From: CAISDA01 sp050258555
GTDB lineage: Bacteria > Bacteroidota > Ignavibacteria > UBA10030 > UBA8401
Assembly (NCBI GenBank): GCA_050258555.1
Contig: JBLMZA010000143.1
Span: 1 to 13,405, forward strand
Length of the DNA stretch: 13,405 nt
Direction of reading: 5' to 3'
The position numbers and the translations under genes are program-made. The notes beneath the pieces were generated by a model. That model made no database searches and was not told the origin of the DNA. It worked only from the letters and a program-made list of their open reading frames with translations. The first letter of the stretch is position 1. Each line of letters begins with the position of its first letter. Positions 6,657 through 13,405 of the stretch are shown here, piece by piece.

Positions 6657-8427
6657 CCGCAGACAGCGTGAACTGCGCCAGAAGGCGTTCCAGATTCTCT
6701 GTCAGCTCGGTGAGATGTTCGGCCGCTCCGGCAATCGAACGCGTGCTCTCGGCCGATGTGCGCGTGACAAGCGAGATGGCCTCGATGCTTTTGGTGATCT
6801 GCTCGCTTGCCGACGACTGGTCCTCGCTGGCCGAGGCGACTTGCGTGGCGATCTCGACCACCTGCCCGGCGCCGCTGATGATCTCCTGCAGCGAGAGGCG
6901 CGACTGTTCGGCAAGCATTCTTCCCTTTTCGACCTCCTCGGTGCCGCGGTTCATCGATTCGACGGCTCCTGCCGTGTCTTTCTGTATCTGCTTGATCATC
7001 CCGGCGATTTCCTTCGTGGCCTTCGTCGTGCGCTCGGCCAATTTTCTCACTTCATCGGCCACGACCGCGAAGCCCCGGCCCTGCTCGCCTGCCCTGGCGG
7101 CTTCGATCGCCGCATTCAGCGCCAAAAGGTTCGTCTGGTCTGCGATATCATCGATCACCTGGATGATCTCCCCGATTTCATCGGAGGATCTGCCGAGCGC
7201 CTTGACGGTTTCGGCCGATGCCTGCACGACTTCGGCAATGCGCTGCATGCCCTCGATCGTCTGCTCGACCACAAGGCCGCCTTCTTTCGCATTCTCTCCG
7301 GCCTTGCGCGCCGTCTGTGCGGCGCGCCCGGCATGCGAGGATGTTTTCATGATCGTCTTTGCCATCGCTTCGATCGCCCGGGCGGCGTCTTCGGCCTGAT
7401 GCATCTGCTCCTGCGCCCCTTCGGCCATCTTTTCCGTGCCGGCGCTGATCCGGCTTCCGGCTTCAGCCGTCGATGAGACCGCATCGGCAAACTGCCGGAG
7501 CATGCGGTGGATATTGACCGCCGAGGCGTTGAAGCCCTCGAAGAGCTTTCTGATCTCGTCTTCCTTTTCGGAAGAAAGACGGACCGTGAGGTCGCCTTCC
7601 GAGAACTTCAGCATCTCCTTCAGCATCCGCTCCACCGAGCGGTTGAGATAGGCCTGCTGCTGAATCGCCGACTCGATCTCCTTCTCGACATTCGCCTTCT
7701 CGACTCTGAGCGCCTCCTGCATATGCCGGATCTCTCCGACCATCGTGTTGAACGATCCGGTGAGGCGGCCGATCTCATCCTCCGAGCGCACGGGCACCGA
7801 AATCTCCAGATTGCCGGATGTGACATCGGCCGCCGCATGCTCCAGAAGAGCGACTTCACCCGTCAGCCGCTTCGCATAGCGCATCACGATCCAGATGCCT
7901 CCTCCCAGCAGCAGAAGGTTGATCGCAATCGAGACGAGCATCTGCCACCGGAATCCGGCATTGACCTGCTCCAGCGAATAAATGATCACCACCGAGCCGT
8001 ACGATTTGTCCTTGTAGATGATCGGCGAAGCCGACACGACCGTGTTCCTGTCGAAACGCTCGGTCATCGAGCGGCGGACATACGGCTTGATGTCAATCTT
8101 CAATCCGTGCGGATTGTGCTCCACGATCGGAGTATCGGTTTCATCGATGATCGAGATGAAGTCGACCGACGAATCGCGCTTGGCCCAGTTGAACGCCGCG
8201 TTGACCAGATCGAAGTTCCCGTCCTGAAGTCCCGCACCGACGGAAAAGGCGAGCATCTGGCTCAGGAGTTCGGTCTGCCGGTTCGAGAAATTGTCGGTCA
8301 GCACCATCTGGCGCTGCGGATAGTACACCGCGCCGAAGATGACGACCGCAAGCAGAGGGACGGTGAAGATGCACACGATCCGATAATAGAGATGCGTGCG
8401 CAGCTTCTTCAGGAATGTCTGCCACAT
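6643..8427 (-). CDS. Methyl-accepting chemotaxis protein with periplasmic Cache-like domain
   Basis: This is an inner-membrane chemoreceptor that passes ligand binding to the CheA/CheW array. The protein is complete at 594 residues. Order: transmembrane 1 about 14-34; periplasmic region about 36-160 with a PAS/Cache-like strand pattern (FISIIDETDTPIVEHN at 90-105; VVSASPIIYKDKSYGSVVII at 130-149); transmembrane 2 about 162-182; HAMP about 184-236 with SEDEIGRLTGSFNTMV; a second HAMP-like segment about 263-312 with EKEDEIRKLFEGFN; and a helical signalling domain about 320-585. The hallmark hairpin tip, NAAIEAARAGEQGRGFAVVA at 438-457, is intact. Glu/Gln/Ala-rich flanks offer methylation sites. 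There is no C-terminal CheR-binding pentapeptide. A good AAAGGG (8435-8440) precedes the ATG by seven bases. It lies 50 bases after the binding-protein gene and ends in a terminator, so it is the last gene of that unit. The ligand is unknown. Confidence 0.95.
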   Translation of the reverse strand: MWQTFLKKLRTHLYYRIVCIFTVPLLAVVIFGAVYYPQRQMVLTDNFSNRQTELLSQMLAFSVGAGLQDGNFDLVNAAFNWAKRDSSVDFISIIDETDTPIVEHNPHGLKIDIKPYVRRSMTERFDRNTVVSASPIIYKDKSYGSVVIIYSLEQVNAGFRWQMLVSIAINLLLLGGGIWIVMRYAKRLTGEVALLEHAAADVTSGNLEISVPVRSEDEIGRLTGSFNTMVGEIRHMQEALRVEKANVEKEIESAIQQQAYLNRSVERMLKEMLKFSEGDLTVRLSSEKEDEIRKLFEGFNASAVNIHRMLRQFADAVSSTAEAGSRISAGTEKMAEGAQEQMHQAEDAARAIEAMAKTIMKTSSHAGRAAQTARKAGENAKEGGLVVEQTIEGMQRIAEVVQASAETVKALGRSSDEIGEIIQVIDDIADQTNLLALNAAIEAARAGEQGRGFAVVADEVRKLAERTTKATKEIAGMIKQIQKDTAGAVESMNRGTEEVEKGRMLAEQSRLSLQEIISGAGQVVEIATQVASASEDQSSASEQITKSIEAISLVTRTSAESTRSIAGAAEHLTELTENLERLLAQFTLSAEIEG

Positions 8428-8477
8428 AGGAAAACCCTTTCACAGCCACAGGCGCCATATCAGACAGGCGCGAGGGG

Positions 8478-8897
8478 TCAATTGATGATGAGGAGCGTCT
8501 TGACTTTGGAATGCGCCTTCTCGGCGCTGATATAGCCGATCGCGCCGGGCGTCGATTCGACCTTTGCAAGCACGTCGTCCTCCGATCCGACCGCCTCGGG
8601 CGGCGTGCCGTTGCCGGTCAGCTTCGCCTTCAGCCAGACTTTTTTTGCTTCCGAGGCGGGCTTTCCCAGCGCCTCATAGAACTTCGCCTTGGTCGGCGTA
8701 TCGCTTTGCACGTCGAAGAGTTTCACCTTGCTGCCATTGACTTCGTTGGAAACAAGCAGATACAGATTCTTCACTTTTGTGAGATCCAGCGCTGCACTGC
8801 CGAGACTTTTATTGCCGATCACAGCCACTTGCGCCTGCGCGGATGATGCGAGTCCGAAGAGCGCAATCATGATGATTCCGGATAAACAGATTTTCAT
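8478..8897 (-). CDS. Small periplasmic phosphate-binding-like (PstS-related) protein
   Basis: The protein has 139 residues with a clear Sec signal peptide (MKICL then a hydrophobic core, cleavage likely after A22 in SSAQA|Q), so the mature form is about 117 residues in the periplasm. The features match the short PBP-superfamily proteins annotated as phosphate ABC transporter substrate-binding-like: VWLKAKLTGNGTPPEAVGS at 87-105 and the TPGAIGYIS motif at 116-124. Full-length PstS is roughly twice this size, so this is a single-lobe-like version. No ABC permease or ATPase is nearby. The ATG at 8897 has AAGGGA (8908-8913) ten bases upstream. It starts 24 bases after the porin stop and is followed 50 bases later by the chemoreceptor, which suggests a capture or sensing role rather than ABC import. 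Ligand identity (phosphate or another oxyanion) is inference from the family. Confidence 0.82.
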   Translation of the reverse strand: MKICLSGIIMIALFGLASSAQAQVAVIGNKSLGSAALDLTKVKNLYLLVSNEVNGSKVKLFDVQSDTPTKAKFYEALGKPASEAKKVWLKAKLTGNGTPPEAVGSEDDVLAKVESTPGAIGYISAEKAHSKVKTLLIIN

Positions 8898-8921
8898 TGG
8901 TCGTGCTTCCCTTCTCGATTT

Positions 8922-10130
8922 TTAAAATGTCATGCTTGCGCCGATCATGTATTGGTATTCATCATAGTCGCGGATGGGATCCACCTCTTCGCCGACGTTG
9001 TAGCGGCCCTTATTATTGACGGCCTGAAATTTCAGCACGACCGAATCGTTCACACGGTATCCGCCGCCGATGCTGTAGCCGTAGTAGCCGTCCATTCCGA
9101 AGTAGAACGGATTATGCTCGTCATTCAGGTAATCGTACATCGTGTACACAAAGAGTTCATCCGTGATGTCGTACTGCAGCGTGACGTAATAGAATTTTTT
9201 CTGGAATCCGGCCCCGACCCCATACGGATCGGCCGCATGCCAGCGATCGATCGAATCCTGCGCCGCTTTCGGCACGGTGGTGTGCGTCGCCATGTACTCG
9301 GCCGAGAGCGTGAAGCCTCCTGCCGTTGCCTGAATATCGGCGCCGATCCGGTAGCGCGGAAGATCGCCCAGATCAGCCGTGCCTCCGTCCGATGACGTGA
9401 CGAACGAGCGCTGGTTTTCCTTGTCGGCGCTGTACGAAATGCCCGCCCTGACATGTTCATGCGAGAATCCGAGCCGGGCGCCATACGACAGATAATTGAC
9501 GCCGCTCTGGCCGTAGGCGGCATAGCTCGGTGAAATCACGGGATTGGAGGGAGAGACGATGAAGTTGTTCGGAGGATTGCCGGCATACCCGGCGTATTCG
9601 ACGACGGATTCGCCGATAGGCACCGAACCGTTGATGTGGATGAGCGCCTTCTGCGGAAGCATATCGAACAGATCGTATGTGTTGCCGGCGTTGGCCTCGT
9701 AGAGCTTCGGGCGCTGGATGTAGGGAAGAAGCGGCGCCTTGTTGTAGATTTCATACAGCGCATTGAACTGCGGAATCACCATGCCGAACTTCACTTTCAG
9801 GTGATCGCTGTAATCCCAGCGCACATACGCTTCCTGAAGTTTGAACGAGCCGAAGCCTTTGTCGCTCGAATAATTGTTGACGAACTCAAGATTGATGAGC
9901 CCCGACAGATTGCTGCCGAAGTCCTTGCCGAACATCAGATTCAGCTGATTGACGCCCATGTAGTGGAACTTGTAGTTGGCCTCCCCTTCGGGCGGGCCCT
10001 GCTTCCATACATTATGGAAATTCGTGTAGCTGGTTTGCACGTAGCCAAAGACATCGATCGGCCCTTGGGCACGCAATGGATAGCACTGCATGACAAGCAC
10101 GGCCAACAATACGGCGAGTTTTTGTTTCAT
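8922..10130 (-). CDS. Outer-membrane beta-barrel porin-like protein
   Basis: The protein is 402 residues with an N-terminal signal peptide (MKQKLAVLLAVLVMQCYPLRA, cleavage likely after A21). The mature chain begins with a barrel strand, DVFGYVQTSY, and continues as alternating aromatic/polar strands separated by Asp/Asn/Gly-rich turns. It ends in YQYMIGASMTF, whose terminal Phe is the usual outer-membrane assembly signal. The Cys in the signal peptide is not in a lipobox, since Gln precedes it. An upstream in-frame ATG at 10175 would add 15 residues before the signal peptide. I prefer 10130 because CCGGAG (10137-10142) sits six bases before it and it starts the signal sequence exactly. It is the first gene of a unit with the phosphate-binding-like protein and the chemoreceptor. 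Substrate specificity cannot be read from the sequence; an anion-selective (OprO/OprP-like) role is only suggested by the neighbour. Confidence 0.85.
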   Translation of the reverse strand: MKQKLAVLLAVLVMQCYPLRAQGPIDVFGYVQTSYTNFHNVWKQGPPEGEANYKFHYMGVNQLNLMFGKDFGSNLSGLINLEFVNNYSSDKGFGSFKLQEAYVRWDYSDHLKVKFGMVIPQFNALYEIYNKAPLLPYIQRPKLYEANAGNTYDLFDMLPQKALIHINGSVPIGESVVEYAGYAGNPPNNFIVSPSNPVISPSYAAYGQSGVNYLSYGARLGFSHEHVRAGISYSADKENQRSFVTSSDGGTADLGDLPRYRIGADIQATAGGFTLSAEYMATHTTVPKAAQDSIDRWHAADPYGVGAGFQKKFYYVTLQYDITDELFVYTMYDYLNDEHNPFYFGMDGYYGYSIGGGYRVNDSVVLKFQAVNNKGRYNVGEEVDPIRDYDEYQYMIGASMTF

Positions 10131-10317
10131 CAAAAGCTCCGGATAATGACGGTTCAGGTATGGAAAAGATGACACGGTTATTACCGATCTTCCTCATTAT
10201 CGGCAGAACCGGGAAAAACTTGTGCCTCAAATCCAATTATTTTTTTTGTAATTGAATATTGATGGGTATGTGTGTAAGGAAGGTGTGAAAATAGCGTGGT
10301 GTCTGCCTGCCGCAGTC
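10131..10317 (-). promoter_or_regulatory. AT-rich control region between the sensor kinase and the porin unit
   Basis: These 187 bases contain no gene. Features seen are an AT-rich palindrome, CAATTA (10234-10239) with TAATTG (10249-10254), around a run of T on the plus strand; a GATAAT hexamer on the minus strand near 10195-10200 that could be a -10 element; and a short CCGAT...ATCGG stem just downstream of it. No clear terminator for the kinase gene and no convincing -35 element were found. It probably carries the promoter of the porin/binding-protein/receptor unit, but the exact site is not determined. Confidence 0.4.
10137..10142 (-). promoter_or_regulatory. Ribosome-binding site that fixes the porin start
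   Basis: CCGGAG on the minus strand lies six bases before the ATG at 10130. It supports that codon over the upstream in-frame ATG at 10175, which would break the signal peptide. Confidence 0.65.
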
Positions 10318-12699
10318 TCAACGCCGTTTGAGCGCGGCGCGGACGGCAGCATCGAGATCCTGCATGCGGCACGGCTTCGAGAGTACAGAGACGATACCGA
10401 GCGAGAGCAATGCCTCCTTCGTCGTTCCATCGAGATATCCCGATTGCACGATCACTTTCATCGCCGGATCGACCTCATGCAGTTTCCGGTAAAGATCCTC
10501 TCCGCTCATCTCCGGCATGCCGAGGTCGGTGATCACAAGATCGATCGACTGTCGGTGCGTCTCGAACAGCTGTAGCGCTTCGCGCCCGTTGCCTGCCGCA
10601 TGCACGCCGTACCCTAAACCGGTGAGATATTCGTGCACCGTGTCGCGCAGCATGGGCTCGTCGTCCACCAGCAGGATGGTTTCCTGGGGTGCGCCGCCGT
10701 TCACGTGCAGCTCGGGCAGCCATGTGTGCGCTTCCTGTGTGGCCACGGGAAACAGCAGCGTGAATGTCGTACCGCATCCGGGAGCGCTCTCGACATCGAT
10801 GAAACCGCCGTGATGCTTCATGATCCCATGCACGATGGCCAGTCCGAGCCCCGTGCCCTTGCCTTTTTCTTTCGTGGAAAAGAAAGGATCGAAGATCTTC
10901 GATTTCGTCTGCTCATCCATTCCCATGCCCGTATCGGTAACGCTGATGCCGACAAAGACGTTGTCGCCCGCACAGCCGAATTTTCTGCGCATCCATCCCT
11001 CGTCGCAGTCGAATGTGCGGATTGTGAGCGTGCCGCCGTTTTTCATCGCATCGTCCGCGTTGATCGCCAGGTTCAGGATCGCCTGATGGATCTGCCCCGC
11101 ATCGCCATTGATCGCATGGTGCGAGGCATCGAGCGAGATCGAGACGCTGATGGTTTTGTGGAGAAAGTGAGAAAGCATCAACCCCAGTTCGGTCAGAAGC
11201 CCGGAGAGCTCCACCGGGCGGAATTCCGCCAGATCGGGACGGGCGAAAATCAGGAGTTGCCGGGAGATCGATGCGCCGCGCGCCGACGACTCGACGATGC
11301 GATCGGCATACTTTCTCAATGCGGAATCCGCAGGAAGCCCCCGTTGCAGCATCTCGGCAGACCCCAGAATCATCGCCAGCAGATTGTTGAAGTCATGGGC
11401 GATGCCGCCGGTGAGCGTGCCGAGACTCTCCATTTTCTGAGACTGAAGCAGCTGCTCCTGCATCCGCTTCTGTTCACTCAGATCGCGCATGGTGGCGATG
11501 ATGACGTCCTTGCCGAAATATTTTCCCTTCGTGCAGACAAGCAAAAGCGGAAACGCGTCTCCGCTTTTGCGCCTTCCCTGCAGTTCGTACGAAACGGGGT
11601 CTCCCGTTTCAAAGACCCGGCGCATCTCCGCAGCAAGGAGGACGGAATCAATCGGTTGATTTTCGGCCAGAAGCGCTTCGATTGTGCCGCCATGATCCGC
11701 GTATCCGAACATGCGGGGCGCCCCGTCATTGGCGATGATGAACCGGAGTCCCGCATCGAGAATGAAGACCGCGTCGGTCGATGAATTGAAGAGATCGATA
11801 TAGCTCTGCTCGCTTTCACGCAGATCGCGTTCGCTCCGCAGCCGCTTCTCTTCGATGGCGACAGCCGATGCCACGATGCCGATGATCTCGCGCTCGGCGG
11901 TGGTGAGCGTACGGTCGCTCTTGAAGACGACGGTCAGGATGCCTGCTGTCTCCCGCCCGACTCGGACCGTCTTGCCGGCGTATGTCGAAAGTCCAAGGCG
12001 CAGGATCTCGGGATTGTTCTGCACATACTGCGATCGGGCAAGCCCTTCGATGACGATGAGATCATCGGAATCCCGGGCAACGGCATCGAGACAGAGACGG
12101 CAATGGGGATCATGCCATGGAATGGCTCCTTCTTCGGTATGCCAGAAGTCGACCGTCGTGAACGATCCGTCTTTCCCCAGCCGGTGATAGAGCGCGTAGG
12201 CCGCTCCGAGCACTTCGCCTGTCACCCGCGTGAGACGGCGGATGTTCTTGTCGGGTTCGATGTCGAACGAGAGGAAGCAGTCGTTGATCTTCTTGAGCCG
12301 CTCCTCGTTCACCGTGACGTGCGCCTCATGCTGGCTCCACAACTGCACGATGAAGCCCCGGAATGGAGCCATCACAAGCGTCAAAAGCAGCGTGGCAAGG
12401 ATGCCGGGCCAGTTGTCGAGCGCCGGTTGAAGGCCGTTGCCCGTCTTGACCGACACTTCGATGCTGAAAATCAGGACGGTCGATGCCCAGATGAGAATGC
12501 CGCCTCGCGTGCCCATAAGAAAGCTCGCAATAAGCACCATCACCGTCACCAATGCGCCGGCAGGAGGGCCCGCAGTCTCATAGGCAAGTGGAAACACGAG
12601 AATGAAAACGCCCAGGCACGCCAGAACGATCATCAGGCGAGCCCTGGGGTTTTTCAGCAGCCGATAGAGCCAATGATAGACTGTCTGCTTCGGTATCAT
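10318..12699 (-). CDS. Membrane-bound hybrid sensor histidine kinase (GAF-PAS-HisKA-HATPase-REC)
   Basis: This 793-residue signalling kinase has four hydrophobic segments between about 22 and 118 with almost no periplasmic loops. These are followed by a GAF-like domain (about 145-285), a PAS domain (about 296-410) and a kinase core. The phosphoacceptor is H435 in GGIAHDFNN. The ATP-binding domain shows NLAINADDAM (N box, 543-552), DTGMGM (589-594), FDPFFSTK (603-610) and GKGTGLGL (613-620). The C-terminal receiver (about 674-793) has acidic D679/D680, phospho-acceptor D725 in ITDLGMP, S753 and K775. There is no DNA-binding output, so signal must pass through a phosphotransfer protein or a separate regulator. 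The GAF domain carries a HDPHCRLC cluster (196-203) that could bind a metal or respond to redox. No Shine-Dalgarno is seen before the ATG at 12699. The neighbouring porin unit downstream is a plausible but unproven target. Confidence 0.95.
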   Translation of the reverse strand: MIPKQTVYHWLYRLLKNPRARLMIVLACLGVFILVFPLAYETAGPPAGALVTVMVLIASFLMGTRGGILIWASTVLIFSIEVSVKTGNGLQPALDNWPGILATLLLTLVMAPFRGFIVQLWSQHEAHVTVNEERLKKINDCFLSFDIEPDKNIRRLTRVTGEVLGAAYALYHRLGKDGSFTTVDFWHTEEGAIPWHDPHCRLCLDAVARDSDDLIVIEGLARSQYVQNNPEILRLGLSTYAGKTVRVGRETAGILTVVFKSDRTLTTAEREIIGIVASAVAIEEKRLRSERDLRESEQSYIDLFNSSTDAVFILDAGLRFIIANDGAPRMFGYADHGGTIEALLAENQPIDSVLLAAEMRRVFETGDPVSYELQGRRKSGDAFPLLLVCTKGKYFGKDVIIATMRDLSEQKRMQEQLLQSQKMESLGTLTGGIAHDFNNLLAMILGSAEMLQRGLPADSALRKYADRIVESSARGASISRQLLIFARPDLAEFRPVELSGLLTELGLMLSHFLHKTISVSISLDASHHAINGDAGQIHQAILNLAINADDAMKNGGTLTIRTFDCDEGWMRRKFGCAGDNVFVGISVTDTGMGMDEQTKSKIFDPFFSTKEKGKGTGLGLAIVHGIMKHHGGFIDVESAPGCGTTFTLLFPVATQEAHTWLPELHVNGGAPQETILLVDDEPMLRDTVHEYLTGLGYGVHAAGNGREALQLFETHRQSIDLVITDLGMPEMSGEDLYRKLHEVDPAMKVIVQSGYLDGTTKEALLSLGIVSVLSKPCRMQDLDAAVRAALKRR

Positions 12700-12807
12700 G
12701 CCATGTGTGCTGGATTGCCGGAAAGCCCGAACAAGGCTTGAGCCGGCGTCTGTAATGGGTGAATGAGGGACAAGCCTGTGGATGGCATTCCACAGGCTTG
12801 CCTGATA
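12700..12807. other. Gap between chemoreceptor fragment and sensor kinase
   Basis: The 108 bases between the two genes hold the 12-bp palindrome described separately. The remaining ~70 bases upstream of the kinase show no convincing promoter hexamers, no ribosome-binding site and no small open frame that I can support. Confidence 0.5.
12771..12800 (-). terminator. Perfect 12-bp palindrome, probable transcription terminator
   Basis: CAAGCCTGTGGA (12771-12782) and TCCACAGGCTTG (12789-12800) are exact reverse complements around a six-base loop. It starts seven bases after the stop codon of the chemoreceptor fragment, as expected for a terminator. The downstream minus-strand sequence (TCCCTCATTC) lacks a U tract, so it may instead act as an RNA-stabilising hairpin or a protein-binding palindrome. 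Confidence 0.6.
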
Positions 12808-13405
12808 TTATCGGCCGGAAATCGATAAACGTGAGCCTCCTTGCAGCATGGAACGATCGGCGGCGGTCAGACTGAACTGACGCAGGAGTTCCTCGAGGTT
12901 CTGCGTAAGGCGGTTCAAATCCTCGGCCGCGCGCGCAATCTGCTCGGTGCCCGCGGCGGACTGCTGCGTCACGCTCGTGATGGCTTCGATGTTTTTCGAT
13001 ATCTGCTCGGCGGCCGAAGACTGCTCCTCGCTCGCTGCGGCCACGCGTGTCACCACGTCGACGACGCGCTCCGCACCAACGATGATCTCCGACAGCGCCT
13101 GGCCCGAGCGGTCGGCCATCGCCTTGCCGCGCTCGACTTCCTTCTTCCCTTCATTCATCGACTCGACGGCATCGAGCGTGTCCTTCTGTATGTGCTTGAT
13201 CATCCCGGCGATTTCCTTCGTGGCCTTCGTCGTGCGCTCGGCCAATTTTCTCACTTCATCGGCCACGACCGCGAAGCCCCGGCCCTGCTCGCCTGCCCGG
13301 GGGGATTCGATCGCCGCAGTCAGCGCCCAAAGGTTCGTCTGGTCTGCGATATCATCGATCACCTGTTTGATCTCTCCGATTTCATCGGAGGATTTTCCCT
13401 AGGCC
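12808..13405 (-). CDS. Methyl-accepting chemotaxis protein, C-terminal part, damaged at the window edge
   Basis: This is the cytoplasmic signalling domain of a second chemoreceptor, running off the right edge; about 195 C-terminal residues are visible. It contains the tip GEQGRGFAVVADEVRKLAER and the long coiled-coil return helix with Glu/Gln-rich methylation-type positions, ending GGSRLSISGR without a CheR pentapeptide. Two oddities cluster near the edge. The normally invariant NLLALNAAIEAARAGEQ reads NLWALTAAIESPRAGEQ, and an in-frame TAG (13399-13401) occupies the place where the other receptor in this window has Leu (A-L-G-R-S-S versus A-stop-G-K-S-S). Homology continues on both sides of the stop, so this is a nonsense mutation or, more likely, low-quality sequence at an assembly end. 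There is no N-terminal half to assess, so the sensed ligand is unknown. The 106 bases at 13193-13298 are identical to the other receptor gene. Confidence 0.85.

Noticed and set aside
7507..8535. 342-residue plus-strand open frame opposite the chemoreceptor
   Set aside because: Shadow of the receptor coding frame; composition and lack of motifs do not support a gene.
10146..10175. Possible Pho box upstream of the porin (two TGTCAT/CGTCAT-like units)
   Set aside because: The units are 23 bases apart and no third unit lies between them at 11-base spacing, so the Pho-box pattern is not met.
10205..10230. Sigma-54-like promoter (GGCACAAGTTTTTC) upstream of the porin
   Set aside because: It has the GGCAC part, but the -12 element lacks the essential GC (TC instead) and has poor flanks.

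Overview
This is a GC-rich stretch of a Gram-negative (diderm), probably motile and oxygen-using bacterium. Every gene I can support lies on the minus strand, so the transcribed order runs from high to low coordinates. The diderm reading rests on an outer-membrane beta-barrel protein with a signal peptide and a terminal Phe, and on a RecC-type exonuclease subunit. Motility is inferred from two chemoreceptors. Oxygen use is inferred from a HemY-type flavin oxidase. Heme precursor comes from the C5 (glutamate) route, because HemL is present. I cannot fix the phylum from the sequence. Leptospirales (Leptonema/Turneriella-like), Chlorobi/Ignavibacteria relatives or another uncultured diderm lineage would all fit, and this is a weak guess.

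Right edge to centre (13405 to 10318): the C-terminal half of a chemoreceptor ends at 12808. The last ~100 bases of the window are degraded relative to the family and contain an in-frame stop. A perfect 12-bp palindrome follows its stop codon. Next comes a 793-residue membrane-bound hybrid sensor kinase (membrane segments, GAF, PAS, HisKA, HATPase, receiver).

Centre (10317 to 6622): an AT-rich 187-bp control region precedes a tightly spaced three-gene unit: an outer-membrane porin-like barrel, a 139-residue periplasmic phosphate-binding-like protein, and a complete chemoreceptor with a periplasmic Cache-like domain. The gaps are 24 and 50 bases. An intrinsic terminator overlaps the chemoreceptor stop codon. 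The gene order suggests an uptake and sensing module in which the barrel admits a solute, the small binding protein captures it and the receptor reports it. The ligand is not shown by the sequence.

Left part (6574 to 1): a heme unit, hemY, hemB, hemL, runs directly into recC, which leaves the window at base 1. The hemB-hemL spacer holds a compact repeat cassette of two pairs of direct repeats, two perfect hairpins and enclosing 10-bp inverted arms. It is the most structured non-coding DNA in the window. hemL has no visible ribosome-binding site behind it. recC begins 13 bases after the hemL stop, which suggests that DNA repair and heme synthesis share a transcript here.

No tRNA, rRNA, CRISPR array, transposase or integrase was seen. 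The only gene-free stretches are short: 108, 187 and 149 bases for the longest three.
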